Positions 1 to 11,882 of a stretch of 64,000 nucleotides of DNA are shown here, in pieces. This DNA comes from Siphonodentalium dalli. Lineage: Eukaryota > Mollusca > Scaphopoda > Gadilida > Siphonodentaliidae. The stretch lies in contig CP136068.1 in NCBI GenBank assembly GCA_032622095.1, positions 54,770,025-54,834,024 on the forward strand. Direction: 5' to 3'. Position numbers and translations under genes: made by a program. The notes beneath the pieces are model-generated. The model was given only the letters and a program-made list of their open reading frames with translations. It searched no databases and was not told where the DNA came from. Position 1 is the stretch's first letter; each line of letters opens with the position of its first letter.

Positions 1-264
1 CACCTTCTTCTTCCATTTCGCCCGTCTTGCGGCGTCCCTTCTTCTCTTAGATGGCGTCTTTCTCTTTGGAGGCCCCTTCTTCAAACCACGGCTCGTTGCG
101 GTGTTCCTGTCCCGGGCAGAAGACCTCTGGATACCAGCATCCTCTGTCCGGAATTCAATGCAGAGAACCAGAAAGCCCCTGTCAGCCTGGAGTGACCAGC
201 TGGCAGTGTCCACAATCTGACTTCTCTGCATAGCAGCTAACACGGCATCGGGGATTAGTTCCAT
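1..264 (-). CDS. Partial gene: basic protein of unknown function, N-terminal 88 residues
   Basis: An open frame runs from an ATG at 264 to the left edge without a stop, so only the N-terminus is present. The first ~45 residues are neutral (start MELIPDAVLAAMQRSQ). From about residue 60 the chain is strongly basic, with KRKTPSKRRRDAARR near the end of the visible part. An in-frame stop lies eleven codons upstream of the ATG, which supports this start. A four-codon upstream ORF in another frame lies just before it. The local sequence is richer in GC than the downstream DNA, as expected for an exon and 5' UTR. The K/R-rich PSKRRRDAARR pattern resembles uncharacterised invertebrate proteins, some linked to mobile elements, but I cannot name the family. 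It could be a host gene or a retroelement protein. Confidence 0.5.
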   Translation of the reverse strand, partial: MELIPDAVLAAMQRSQIVDTASWSLQADRGFLVLCIEFRTEDAGIQRSSARDRNTATSRGLKKGPPKRKTPSKRRRDAARRAKWKKKV

Positions 265-465
265 AATCCGTCCTGAGCCTAATCCAAAACCATCTCACTC
301 GCCGGCGCTAGCACGATGGCGGCTGCTTCCCGAAGGTAACAATCCACACAACTCACTCGTGCTAACGTCTGATGATCGGAACAGCAAGCACACAACAAAG
401 CAAAGTATCGTGCGCTCCGCTCGACGATCACCAGATTTGATGATGGGAGCGACACGATCGGACCA

Positions 466-473
466 AATTTATA
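466..473 (-). promoter_or_regulatory. Possible TATA box of the left-edge gene
   Basis: On the minus strand the sequence reads TATAAATT about 200 bases upstream of the ATG at 264. A start site about 30 bases downstream (near 440) would leave a 5' UTR of about 175 bases of fairly GC-rich DNA. This is position and motif only. Confidence 0.3.
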
Positions 474-479
474 GTTTGA

Positions 480-1225
480 TCATCTGCTAATTGTTTAGGT
501 GATACAACTTAATGGTTACAAAAGGCACTCATGGCAGTGCACTATCAAACAATGGGCCAACAAAATGCATTAAAACAGTAATGAGGATTAACTGTCACCT
601 ATGAATCCTTTGTCTGTCACAGGGCTGAATGGTCGATGGTGGGTATATAGTGGTTCATAGTCAAGTAACAATGGTGGGATTAAAGAAGTCCAGACATTGT
701 ATTTGAAGATATGGACATTATATTGAATGTTAGATGTTAAATAAAACAAAAATATTCATTGTGAGAACAGAAACTTGAAATGAGGATTTATTTTGGCCAA
801 AGAATTTTCGGCCCAGCGGGAACACTGTTATACACAATACTTGTGCGAACATTTAGTAAAATATAATATAGTGGTCAGATGATCGTAGCCCATTTAAATA
901 TAACCATGGATATATGCCAGATATAACCGTACAAAAAAACCTCTGTGCTTTTAACCGTGTATTTATCCATGGTGTGTGTGCTTGTGGTTGGCCATAACCT
1001 GGTGTTATTGTTTTGAAGGGTAATCATCATATTCGACTGGTGTTAGATTGGTAATGGGATTAGCGGTTTCTATGTCTTGTCTTGTCAGATTTTGTTGAAA
1101 CTTTACCTGAAATAGACACACTTTTTATACTAGAATGTACGCAACAGGAGCGCGAGGAAATAGCACATCGACTGGGTTTAAGGGTTTTTGGAGACTGAGC
1201 AGAAAGTCACAAATATCAAGCTTAT
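480..1225. other. Intergenic DNA without recognised feature
   Basis: AT-rich sequence with no exon-like open frame. ATGGATATATG-type words occur near 905 and 975, but no repeat structure could be delimited. Confidence 0.4.
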
Positions 1226-1290
1226 GATTTATGGCTGTTTTGTAGCTGTAATGTAGCTGCATTTTTGCTGTAAGATAACTGTTTTGTGTC
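1226..1290 (+). repeat. Isolated unit of the 72-74 bp satellite
   Basis: One copy of the GCTGTTTTGTAGCTGTAA-type unit that forms the array at 3226-3660, in the same orientation. The TIR element at 1304-3186 lies between this unit and the main array, which suggests it inserted into the satellite. Confidence 0.5.
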
Positions 1291-1303
1291 TGTCTTCAAA
1301 ATG

Positions 1304-3186
1304 TTAGGCCTAAAAAAATAATAGCTGTTTCCACTAACGGGGGTCCCAAAAATGTTGGGTCGGTAGGTAGGTAAACTATCAGATACTTAGTAGCAATTCT
1401 CGAACTGTCTGGAAGTGTCGGCGACCTTCAATCAATTCCGACCCTTTGAAGTTTTCTCTGATCTTCCGACAAAAGCACGTGTGCAGTCACTGTGTATCAA
1501 GTCTGAATGCACACAAGGAAGTGACAACGTAAAAGTGGCATTGTGTGGCAATGGGTGCTTTCGTAACTTAATAGTTAATACTGCACGAAAGCAACATGGA
1601 TTCAAATTGCAATCACACCACGACATACTAAAAACTGTTTTACAGTGGGGTTTATAAAAACTATGTAAGTCAACAAAGTTTGAAGATTGAGATCAGCTGC
1701 ACAATGTCTTCACTCTTCCCGTTCTTCCTCCATGTTGTGATCTAATATGATCAATTCAATTGAGTGACCAAACAGACATCGTAGTTGAAACAACCCAAAA
1801 CCTCTTTAACTTCTTCAATTATCTTCCCTTTTATCAAGGAAATTGAATAGGGATCTCGTCGATTCGTCCTGGGTACGAAACGACTTCGATTCGTCCCAAC
1901 TTAGAAATTTACTTTGATTGATTCGTCCCATATAGGCTACTATGGTTGTTTCGTACCCCGAATAGAATTATACAACCAGCTAATAAATTTAATATAAAAA
2001 ATATAACTTTCCATTGTATTAACATGCTAAAATGTGTTCACTTATGAGTACTGACAGGTTGTTTTCACAACACGAAGACCACGGAGGGTCTCCCGTCTGA
2101 GTAGGCGTCATATTGTTTTTGCAAGTCGACGCTCATGGGTGACCACTGGTCTCATGTGCCGATGACCACTGTTCAGTGATCAAACGTAATGTATTTGTAA
2201 CAATAACAGTTCCGTAATCCGATTGTAGCTAGGCCTACATGCAATCATTATCTCGAGATTGCCTGCACGGTGGGAATTGGGATTCGCGATTTTCTCGAGG
2301 AACGATTTCCGATTACGGCATTCGCCCGCGACGCTACGAAAATATAGCAGAGGTGTTTCGAATGCCCATTGACAGCTAACGTAAACGAAATATCGGGGCC
2401 GATTGTGGTTGGGTGATAATAATTATTAGAGCACAATCCCATTGTTGGAATCGTTCCCTGATTTTTGGTAAAGTACACCAATTCCCAAGGCTGGCGAAGG
2501 AACAGTTCAATGATTATCCCATTGTTAGGCACCCGCAACTCATAACAGACAAATCGCACAGGCGCTTCAAAGCGGGAACAGTCTGTGTTGTTTCGGACAT
2601 ATCTATTCACATTCAGTTAATGTTAATCACGTTTTTGGGCGTGGCTAACAGGCTATTGTGTCCAATCGCGGCCAGCGCACGGCACATTTCCAGTTTATTG
2701 TATTATGTGGGATCAATTGTGCTCCAAGTCGGTCAGAGCACGCGAATTGTTCTTTACCAGAATAAATCTCGTCTCCGACTCGATTGATTCTGGTAAAGAA
2801 CAATTCTTGTGCTCTAACCATGATTACTTATTATAATTGGGCCGTCCGACAATCGGTCAATCTCGTGCATTTTCGTGCAACGAGATCTCACGATCGCCCG
2901 ACCACATGACACCGTCTGTAGACGCAGTATACATCGCGTTTCTGCGGCAAGGTACCCACTCAACGCACCACGTGATATCAATTTAAATTAACTTGGTAGT
3001 TTATATTTTTTGAAAACCCAATAAAATGGGGGCAGTCGGCGACTTTTTCGGTGGGCGGTCGGTCGGGTTAGCAGAAACAGTGTACTTTTTTTTTATTTTT
3101 TTTTAATTTGCAATAAAATGGTCTGTCGGCGACTTTTTTAACGGTCGGTCGGGTTAGTGGAAACACAGGTATTATTTTTTTAGGCC
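1304..3186. mobile_element. TIR-bounded element (~1.9 kb) of unknown superfamily
   Basis: The left end starts AGGCCTAAAAAAATAATA and continues TTTCCACTAAC. The right end carries the reverse complement, ending TATTATTTTTTTAGGCCT, so the inverted repeats are ~36 bp with a few differences. Subterminal GTCGGTCGG words are present at both ends. No convincing transposase frame is visible. The two overlapping open frames around 2250-2790 lie on opposite strands and look fortuitous. No clear target-site duplication was found. Satellite units of one family occur on both sides. Confidence 0.5.
2735..2815. other. Near-perfect 29-bp stem hairpin
   Basis: Arms 2735-2763 and 2787-2815 are reverse complements except for two bases, around a 23-base loop. 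The stem contains GAATTGTTCTTTACCAGAAT. The size resembles a microRNA precursor, but an internal MITE palindrome is equally possible. Confidence 0.45.
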
Positions 3187-3225
3187 TTATGCAAATGAGA
3201 TATAAATCAGCAGGGCGGTTTCATA

Positions 3226-3660
3226 TCTGTATTTAATGAAAATCATGACTGTTTTGTAGCTGTAAAGTAGCTGCTTTATAGCTGTAATCAGGACCGTTTT
3301 ATATATCATATGAATCATGGCTGTTTTGTAGCTGTAAAATAGCTGCTTTATAGCTGTAATCATGACCCTTTGATATAGCATATGAATCATGGCTGCTTTA
3401 TAGCTGTAAAGTAGCTGTTTTATAGCTGCATTAAGGACCCTATGATGTATAGCATATGAATCATAGCTGCTTTGTAGCTGTAATGTATCTGTTTTATAGC
3501 TGCAATAAGGACCCTATGATATATAGATTATGAATCATACGCTGCTTTGTAGCTGAAAAATAGCTGCTTTATAGCTGTAATCAGGACCTAGTATATATAG
3601 CATATTAATCATAGCTGCTTTGTAGCTGTATAAAAGTCACTGTAAAGTAGCTGCAATCCA
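3226..3660 (+). repeat. Tandem array of 72-74 bp units
   Basis: The word AATCAT recurs at 3241, 3313, 3385, 3459, 3533 and 3607 (spacing 72, 72, 74, 74, 74). Each unit contains paired GTAGCTG/ATAGCTG words and ends in AGGACC plus a TATA-rich stretch. About six diverged units are present, with remnants near 4290-4420. Confidence 0.8.
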
Positions 3661-3694
3661 AATCCTTTGATATATATATATATACTAGAAGGTG

Positions 3695-4272
3695 ACCCGA
3701 CTTCGTCCGGGCTTTGACCTTGAATTGACCATTTTGAAGGTCAAGGTCAGGTGTGGTAACGATTTGACCCGTCCAAAACACTGCCCGGACAAAAGTACCC
3801 GTCAAAAGTACCCGTCGAAATCCATCCGGTTTTACCTGATTTTACCTGATTTTACCTCGAATTGATCATTTTGAAGGTCAAGGTCAGGTCGGGGTCACGA
3901 CTCGACCCGTCCAATACACTCATTGGACAAAAGTAACCCTACGTATCAAATTTCGTCGAAATCCCATAAAAATTTGCGATTTGACCTTGAATTGACCCGA
4001 TGTCAAGGTCACGTCGCACGGGCAAATTAATATGCCTATGGCACTGCCCGGCCGAAAATACCCCCACATACCAAGTTTCATCGAAATCCCATGATATTCG
4101 TGCGTTTGACCTTGATATGACCCGATTTCAAGGTCAAGGTCACGTCGCACGGACAAATTAATAGGCCTATGTCACTCCCAGGCCGAAAATACCCCCACAT
4201 ACCAAGTTTCATTGAAATCGGCTTGGCCGTTTTCGAGTCCATTGGAAACAGACAGACACACAGACAGATCTT
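3695..4272 (+). repeat. Dispersed repeat with modules rich in AAGGTCA, ending in a CAGACAGA tract
   Basis: Three modules share a GACCTTGA ... TCAAGGTCA pair, a GTCGCACGG word and a block close to CCCACATACCAAGTTTCAT. The end is a CAGACAGACACACAGACAG tract. The layout (modules, then a simple tract) matches the other module repeats in this window. No protein is encoded. Confidence 0.6.
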
Positions 4273-4429
4273 CCAAAATATATCATAGATAATATGAATA
4301 TGGCTGCTTTATAGCAGTTATCTGAACCCTATGGTGGAATATATAGCAATCATAGGTTTCTGGTTGCATTCCTGAGCTCTGCTCTGTAATGTAATCTGCA
4401 GCCACTTTAAAGCTGTATTCTCTAGACAT

Positions 4430-5370
4430 TGTGAATGCTACGATATGAATGAGAGCTTTTCCACACAACATGTGACATGCATGATTATGGGGCACACATA
4501 ATTTGTGCGACATTGTTTTAATAATTAAAACACATTGGACAATAATTGCTCCAGATGAAGTGCATCACAAACAGGTACTAGCAAAATCAGCATTTTATAG
4601 AAACTATAATTCTTTATTGAAATTATCCATATATTCATGTACCCGTTGGCTTGAATTAACATTATCCGAAGAATTGGTCCCAACGAACACAAATCAATGT
4701 TTCATTTCAGCTATTGAGTTTCTGAATTGAAGTAGTTTCTTGGTAGTAGTCTATGTTAAAAGTTATTGTGGCATCATCCATATTTCTCATATCCAGACAG
4801 CTCATCTTGGTGCCTGCAAATGGAGAGAAGAAAATCAGGAGTAGGTTGAATTTGAGTGAACTGATCAAATTATCCTGCACCATTGTTAAGCTTGATTGAA
4901 GAAGCCTCCATACAAAATCTGAGACAAACTTCCTTTCCTACGCACTTTAAAGAGATCTTTCCCAACAATCCCGTGAAATTCGAACAGCACTTTCTTTCTC
5001 AGGTACTTGACAGGATATCTTTTTAGGTTGTTAATCCTAATCAACAATTCATGCAATTTAGTAAAATAAATGTATCAGAATACATGATTATGTGATTATG
5101 TAATAATGCACCTTAATACCATTATAAACAAGAAAAGAAGATGCATGCATCAGGTCCCCCATGAACTATTTTACAAGATTTAATCACGTATATTTGGAAA
5201 CTATTATAAATTTAATATATATATTTATAACACAATTAGCCCCTAAATTCGGCCTCATGATTTAGCAAGACACACGTTTATTACCGGCACGCGCAGTGAC
5301 GCAAGAGCTTAGAGCAATTATATCATTGGCAACACCTGAACTTTAGTATTATGTTAAAGTCCAGTGCATT
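4430..5370. other. Intergenic AT-rich DNA, nothing recognised
   Basis: No open frame with exon-like features and no repeat structure beyond short AT-rich runs. Confidence 0.4.
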
Positions 5371-5374
5371 TGTG

Positions 5375-6875
5375 GCTTTCCCTCAAACTATTTGCAACTA
5401 AAGTTTCTCAATGGGAATAAGTACATTAGCCAATTAAAAGCAACATGCTAAAAATAAAAAAGAATCAAGAAAGGCGAAATTGATGAATTTGTGAATTTTG
5501 TGAAATAAATTTGTCAAAATTTGGTAAAATACTCAATTTATGATTTTTCAACAATGTTTATAAAAATAATATTTCACAAGGCCTTCCATTTGTGTATCCA
5601 TTTTGTAAAGACAATCTTGAATACAGAACAGAAAACTTTTCCCAGATATGTTCTGTATTTTTTGGGTTATTTGCCTAAACAAATTGGGAGTTTAACTAAT
5701 TTCAGAGCCGTAATTTCTCAAAATTAGCTAAAATCCATTTTTTGTGGTCTTGTATTTTGAAAACTAAAGGAAAATGAAGGGATTTCTTGTTGTTTTGTTA
5801 ATATATTCTTTAGATTATGTACAAACAAAAATCATTTCCTTATGCATCTATGATTGAGAAGACAAAAATAAAAATATATATTCTGCCATGTCTTCCATTA
5901 CATGTACAGACAAATTTGCCTTTGATCGAGAACCGGTGTGATGAAATAGGATATTTGAGGTCATACAACTCAATAAATATAAATCCATATTCCCTTCGTT
6001 TCTCATAACAAGTTAAGTATACATGGTTAAACACACTGTGAAGGAATTTCCAAAAACCATTGTATATAATATCAACTTATGGCCCAATCAATCCTCAGTA
6101 TTAACTTTTTTTTCTAAAAATGCGATTTCGGGCCGCTTTTGTCCATTAAAGGTTTTTGTGTATAAATAGTAAAAGCAATATTCGTTGACCCTAAAACTCT
6201 TAGTGTTGAAATAATAGCTTTACATTGGATATGTCAATGAATGTCACTGGATTTCACTCTGGAAACTGACTCCAAATTTGAATATCGGAAAAATGGGGTA
6301 GGGGAAACCATATTGACAAAATCTCAGAAAACATGGATCTTATTACATAAAACATTACTAAAAAAATTCTTTCATAAAGAGTTTACTGCTTCTTGATCTG
6401 ATGTTCATATTCAGAGCTACAATCCTTTTTTTGTACAATCTAGTTAGGAAATTAATACAACAGCAAGATATCCTTTTTAAAAAATACTGGACCATAAAAT
6501 ATGGATTTGAACTAATTCTTAGAAATTGAGTCTCCGCAATTAGACCATGGCAAACTCCCAATTTTGGAGGCACATAACTCGAAAAATACTCAACGTATTG
6601 GAAAATGTTTGCTGCTCTGTAATCAGAATTTTGTACTCTACAAAATGAATATACAAATGGAAGGACTTGTTAAATCGAGTTTTTTTTTATAAGCATCATT
6701 GAAAAGGCATAAATTGAGTATTTTACCAAATTTTGGCAAATTTATTTCAAAATATTTCGCCTTTCTTGATCCATTTTTATTTTTAGAATGTTGTTTATAA
6801 TGGGTTAATAGACTTATTCCTGCTAAGAAACATTGTGTTGCAATTAGTTTGAGGTTTGGCACTTTTTTCTCATAA
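5375..6875. repeat. Large imperfect inverted repeat (~500 bp arms)
   Basis: The left arm (about 5375-5870) and the reverse complement of the right arm (about 6355-6875) align over almost their full length. Shared blocks include GATCAAGAAAGGCGAAAT-like, CAAAATTTGGTAAAATACTC and CCTTCCATTTGT words. A ~480 bp spacer separates the arms. This is either a foldback element or two repeat copies in opposite orientation. The short open frames here occur in both arms and are not preserved as protein. Confidence 0.65.
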
Positions 6876-6989
6876 CAATTAAAACTTACTGCGTATGTTA
6901 TTAACCCGAGGAGAGGGGTGATAATGAAACATGTCGGTATGGTCCAAGGGGCATGCAGTAAAGAGACCAGCCATGAGAACATACATACG

Positions 6990-7545
6990 AACTGTTCAAA
7001 TAGACCCAATTACAGTGTCCCATGCAATATAAGTACCCGGGCCACACCAACCAAATCTGACAGGTCCATGCATGTGACCTGCCTTGGAACATACACATGA
7101 CTTTATAAATGTGTCACATGCAATATAAGTACGTACACCCAACCCCATGTCGCCACGTCCCTACATGTGACCAGTTTGAGAGCATGTGCATGTAATTTTA
7201 AAATAGACCGACACTGTCCCAACTAATATGAGTATGCGTGCACCTCAACCCTCTGTCGCCGCATCCCTGCATGTTATCAGTCTTGATAATGTACACATGA
7301 AATGTCCATATAGACCGATATTGTGTCATGCAATATGTACGTTAATCCAAAACCCTCGGTCGCCGCGTCCCTACATGTGATAAGTCTTGAGAACATGCGC
7401 ATATAGTGTTCACCGCATTCCTTATATACATGTAACCAGTCGTGAAAACATGCACGTTATGTGTTCAAACAGTCACGACAGTGTCCCCGTGTATTATAAG
7501 CATGTACACCCAACCTCCTATATCGTCATACCCCTACAAAGTGTA
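6990..7545 (+). repeat. Degenerate tandem array, ~96-107 bp units
   Basis: Four to five units share CATGCAATATAAGTAC, a (C/A)CCCAACCC...GTCGCC block, a C(A/G)TCCCT(A/G)CATGT(G/T)A block and a TTGAGAACATG(C/T)(A/G)CAT block. Starts fall near 7021, 7117, 7220 and 7327, with a last, more diverged unit near 7490. Confidence 0.6.
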
Positions 7546-7885
7546 CATTAAAATTAACTTGCGCACAAGGAATGGCGTGCATGGGTTTCATGAGACACAA
7601 GCACTATGTTGCATGGCCACTAAAATCATCATAATTAGACGCCACATGGGTGGTTCGGGTTGTTCGCTTCATTGGCGGTGAACATATAATCGGCGATGAT
7701 GACATATCGAGGGTTAATTGCCAGGATATGTTGGGCAATATTCCTTATTACTTCGCGACTCTATAGTCGAAACTGCTAAGTAATTTACGAAAAACAAATA
7801 GGTGGGTGAATTTGCCTGGCGTTAAGACTACTAAATGTTAGGATTTTGTAATTTTCACGTTCAGGTCTAATCAAATTCTTATACT

Positions 7886-7901
7886 GGGGGGGGGGGGGGG
7901 G
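7886..7901 (+). repeat. Poly-G tract (16 G)
   Basis: Uninterrupted run of 16 G followed by AGGGG. Confidence 0.9.
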
Positions 7902-7954
7902 AGGGGTTGCAAATTGAATTACTCAAATGTGTGAGTTTGGTGTAGTTCATGGGG

Positions 7955-8030
7955 TGGGTACAGATGGAAATTCTAAGGTGGAGACCCCCACCCCCCCCCA
8001 ACAAAAACCTTCTAGCCATGTCCCTATGGT
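7955..8030 (+). repeat. Dispersed repeat fragment, copy 1
   Basis: The block AAATTCTAAGGTGGA, then a C-rich run, then CATGTC, recurs at 40108-40170. A looser relative follows the poly-G run at 20180. Confidence 0.5.
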
Positions 8031-8149
8031 GACAAATATCCAATGCAGACTCGACTATAGGGGTGCCCCTCACGACTATCCGAGAATCACTGCACAGGTG
8101 GCAACTATGGACCATACTTTAAATGAAAACGCTCCCGTGGTGATCACAA

Positions 8150-8620
8150 GGTAACGTACGTCATGCAGCCAAGTAAGGTGATAATTGTGTTGTAGAAATG
8201 ATATGGATGACCGATGGTCAAAAACACAACATCAAAATACACAGGATAAGGCTTATCGATCCAAACTGTGGAGTGCGTTTTCCTTGTGTATTTCTCGCAT
8301 ATACCCATGGTTATATGTGAACAGGCTACGAGCATCTGACCGTTGGTGTGTTAAATTTCAAGTATGAATGAAGACTTCTTGAGCTGGAACTATGACGATT
8401 ACACCATTTGAACTATCAGCTCATGCAGATAACTTGACTGCAAAAATTGAGAAGGTATGCAATGAAAATATCCCCAATAAGATAGTACTGATCTGGAAAG
8501 GTATTCCTCAATGCAGCGTGTGAAAACTGATGAAACAAAATCGATTACATAAAGATAGCTAAAAATGCAAAATACCCCACAAACTTTCGATCTAAACGGA
8601 ATGAAACTACGTCAGAACAA
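8150..8620. other. Intergenic DNA, nothing recognised
   Basis: No exon-like frame and no repeat detected by eye. Confidence 0.35.
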
Positions 8621-8623
8621 GAG

Positions 8624-9486
8624 CTACGCTGGGCGTGCAAAATACGCCCCCTCTGGGGAAAATTGACAGACTGAACCCAAATTCGAACTTGAGCTGTCTT
8701 TTCTCCTAATAAACCCACATACCAAATTTGATTGAAATCGGTTCACTCTAACTAAAGTTATCATCCGGAATTACGTCAAATAAGGGGCATAACTCCGGTG
8801 AAAATTGGCGGACGGAACCCAAATTCGAACTTGAGCCGTCTTTTCTCCTAATAAACCCACATACCAAATTTGATTGAAATCGGTTCACTCTAACTAAAGT
8901 TATCATCCGGACAACAAATTTCAGGGATTTTCTAAGTCAAATTACGTCAAAAAAGGGGCCATAACTCTTGCAAAAATTATCGGATTAAAACGAAATTCTT
9001 ACTTGAGCTGTATTTCGATATATGTAATCCGATATATGCGTATAAACATTTCAAAATCGAGTTATCATCCGGAAACCAAAAAACATAAGAAAAACTGAAT
9101 TTTCTGAGTCGAAAAAGGGGCATAACTCTGCCAAAAATGGTCGGACAGAACCCAAGTTCGAACTTGACCTGTGGGAGAAAGTAATATACCAAATTTGGAT
9201 TCATTCCGATAAACTATACTAAAGTTATCATCTGGACAACAAATTTCAAGGATTTTCTAAGTCAAAAAACGTCAAATAAGGGGCATAACTCCGGTGAAAA
9301 ATAGCGGGCGGAACCCAAATTCGAACTTGAACTTACTTTTCGGCTAATAAACCCACATACCAAATTTTATTAAATTTGGTTCACTCTAACTAAAGTTATC
9401 ATCCGGAAACCAGGTTAACGGACGGACGGACGGAGGGACAGACCAATACTATAATACGGCCGTTTTTTCAAACGGGCGTATAAAAA
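8624..9486 (+). repeat. Module repeat with CATAACTC blocks, GGAC tract and 3' hairpin
   Basis: Several modules share CATAACTC, then an (A/G)AACCCAA(A/G)TTCGAACTTGA-like block, ATACCAAATTTG and AAAGTTATCATCCGGA. The modules are followed by a GGACGGACGGACGGAGGGAC tract, and the end is a hairpin (TACGGCCGTTTTTTCAAACG, then GGCGTA) running into TAAAAA. The 5' edge has GGGCGT...ACGCCC, also a small hairpin. The plan resembles non-autonomous Helentron-like elements, but I cannot assign it from sequence alone. Confidence 0.65.
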
Positions 9487-9509
9487 GCAAATGTGATTAC
9501 CATACCAAT

Positions 9510-11200
9510 AATTAAAACACTGAATAACCCATCAAATGTCCGGTCCTCATGGTGGAAAACCCTTCACAAAGTAGTATTTGTAACCAGTGTTTGATCAATA
9601 CCCCCCTTGAACATAAACGGCGACTTCGTGATCTTACCAACCGAAAAAGCAAATGGTTTCAATTCCTATTTTTGTAATATTTCCTCAGTTGATGACATTG
9701 GGAAACACCTGCCAGTGTTCAATCCTGATAACTCCATATCCCTATTAAGCAGTATAAATATCACAGTTCCTGATATTTACAAAGCATTAAAAAGTGTCAA
9801 AATATCTAAATCAAGTTGACCCGATGGAATAAGTCCGAGAGTTTAAAAAAATTGTGCCACCTCGCTCTGTGAACCTCTTGCATTCTATCTTAGAATATTT
9901 ACCAAAAAAAAGCTACTACCCACCCCAGTGGAAGCGTTCCCATATTACACCTATCTTCAAGAGTGGAGATCCCAGTCTTATATAAAATTATCGACCAATT
10001 TCCCTTCTGAGCAGTGTCTCAAAGGTCTATGAAACCTGTATTTATAAATATCTATGGTAATTTCTTGACGAGAACAAACTTCTTTCATTTTACCAAGCTG
10101 GTTTCATGTACAATAACTCGACAGTTTTCCAACTCACCGAAATATATGACAATATATGTTGATCACTAGATGACAGAAAAGAAGTCCTGTGTGTACATGT
10201 ATTCTGTGACATAAGTAAAGCATTCGATAAAGTATGGCACTGGGGCCTCTTGAATAAACTGACGAATATTGGTATATGTCGAAACTTGTATAACTTAATG
10301 TATCATGAATGTAGGCAACGAGTTGTCATAGACGGCACACATTCGGGATTACAAGATGTAACAGCCAGCATCCCACAAGGCTCTGTATTAGGCCCTCTTT
10401 TGTTTTTGATTACATGAATATTAATGATATAACTGAAAATATACGGTGTAACATTCGACTGTTTGCTGATGATACTTCTCTATTTCTCACTATCGAAAAC
10501 CCGACTGGCCGCAAAACTAATACATTTTTTGACAACACAGGCTCTTGGGGGGTATTCACATCGGTTCTATAATTGATAAAGCATGGAGCCGAGTAAATTT
10601 AGTACCTCGACAGATACAGGCTGAGCAAGAGTAACGCTTGAAAAAATGCATTGCACATTTATCCGACCAATACTGAATATGCCTCCCCTGTGTGGGATAA
10701 CTACCCTGATGCCCTCGACAGAGATACAGGTTGAGCAGAGTAACGCTTGAAAAAATACATTGCACAGTTATCCGACCAATACTGAATATGCCTCCCCTGA
10801 TTATCTTAGTGATGACATTGAAAAGGTTCAGTATGAAGTGGCCCGAATAGTAACGGGTGCAACCATTAGCACGAGTAATGCTGGTTTTTTGTTTTTAGCA
10901 GAAACTGGTTGGGAACTCCTCCTTGGATCGAAGACAACATCTTTAAAATGATACGCGGAACAGCTCCATCAATTTTTAAGAAATTATTTACGACCAATTC
11001 AGGCAAACAATTCGAGATATAACTTCAGGTTTGAACATATAAGACTACTCCTGAATATTAACTATTGCTATTATATGGATTATTTCTACCAGCTGCAATT
11101 ACTGAATGGAACAAACTGCCGGAAACTATAAAGAGCAGCAGTACACTCAAAAGATTTCAAAAAGAAACTTAACCATGACAAAAGACACCTGCCTATATTT
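9510..11200 (+). pseudogene. LINE reverse transcriptase pseudogene
   Basis: The translation is broken by in-frame stops (for example a TGA near 9818 where the KSSGPDG block is expected) and by frameshifts. Recognisable motifs are CDISKAFDKVWH (about 10206-10240), SIPQGSVLGPLLF (about 10370-10405) and the catalytic FADDTS (about 10461-10478). Before them sit WKRSHITPIFKSGD and NYRPISLLSSVSKVYE. After them come IRPILEYASPVWDNY and ITEWNKLPETIKSS. The aspartates of the active site are preserved in the ruined frame. Confidence 0.85.
10609..10800 (+). repeat. Tandem duplication inside the LINE pseudogene
   Basis: About 84 bp (from CGACAGATACAGG to TATGCCTCCCCTG) occurs at 10609-10691 and again at 10717-10800 with small differences. 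It duplicates the segment coding for the FIRPILEYASP block. The copies are offset by ~108 bp. Confidence 0.75.
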
Positions 11201-11287
11201 ATGATAGTAAATGCCGTATATCTCATATTCTTCACACCAGGTGACCAGACAGATAATCATGTAAAAAAAATAACCCCTTCTGTTTAA

Positions 11288-11761
11288 AGGTACTCAGTCC
11301 GATAAAACTCCTCTCAATTACTATTTCAATGGCTTCGAGGGTCCAAAATATTTGATTCGAGTTGAGGAAGTCACCCATCAAAGCTCAGATTTGTTAGATA
11401 TCGATTTTAGAAATCTATTATTTTTCATTATCGGGAATACTTTCTGGCCCAGAACTCAGTCAAAATTGCGTTATTATTACCACTTGATTTTAGAGTTATC
11501 CATCCTTGTCTGTTTGAATAGATTTTGGTGTACACATCCCGAGCAGATTACGGCAGTTGAAGGCAATTATTAGAACTCATCTCGTGTAAATAACAAATTT
11601 CAAAAATCAATATCTAATAACTCTGAGCTTTGTTTGATGGGTTCCTCGACTCGAATCAAATATTTTTTACCCCCAAAGAAATAGTAATATAGGACCCTCT
11701 GATCGGATTGTTGTTGTTGGAATCTGTTGAGATGGGGACCCTCTGTTCGGATTGAGTACCT
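11288..11761. mobile_element. TTAA-flanked palindromic MITE, family 1 (474 bp)
   Basis: The ends are AGGTACTCAGTCCGA and its near reverse complement TCGGATTGAGTACCT. Exact TTAA duplications flank both sides (11284-11287 and 11762-11765). The inverted repeats extend ~150 bp inward (for example TTTGATTCGAGT and AAGCTCAGA on the left, matched on the right). It carries no coding capacity and sits inside the LINE. TTAA targets are used by the piggyBac and Kolobok superfamilies. Confidence 0.85.
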
Positions 11762-11882
11762 TTAATGTTGGGGGAACTTGAGTCAACATACCACTATCTC
11801 TTTGAATGTACATTTTGATAAGAGCCCAGAAGAGAACTATGACTCCCTACCCAACGGCGACCTATCTGAGAACACTATTGTC

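Noticed and set aside
2248-2787. Two overlapping frames of 120 and 124 codons on opposite strands
   Set aside because: Neither shows a domain or splice sites. Both sit inside the TIR element at 1304-3186.
6638-7009. 123-codon frame on the minus strand
   Set aside because: Half of it lies in one arm of the large inverted repeat. The other arm does not preserve the reading frame.
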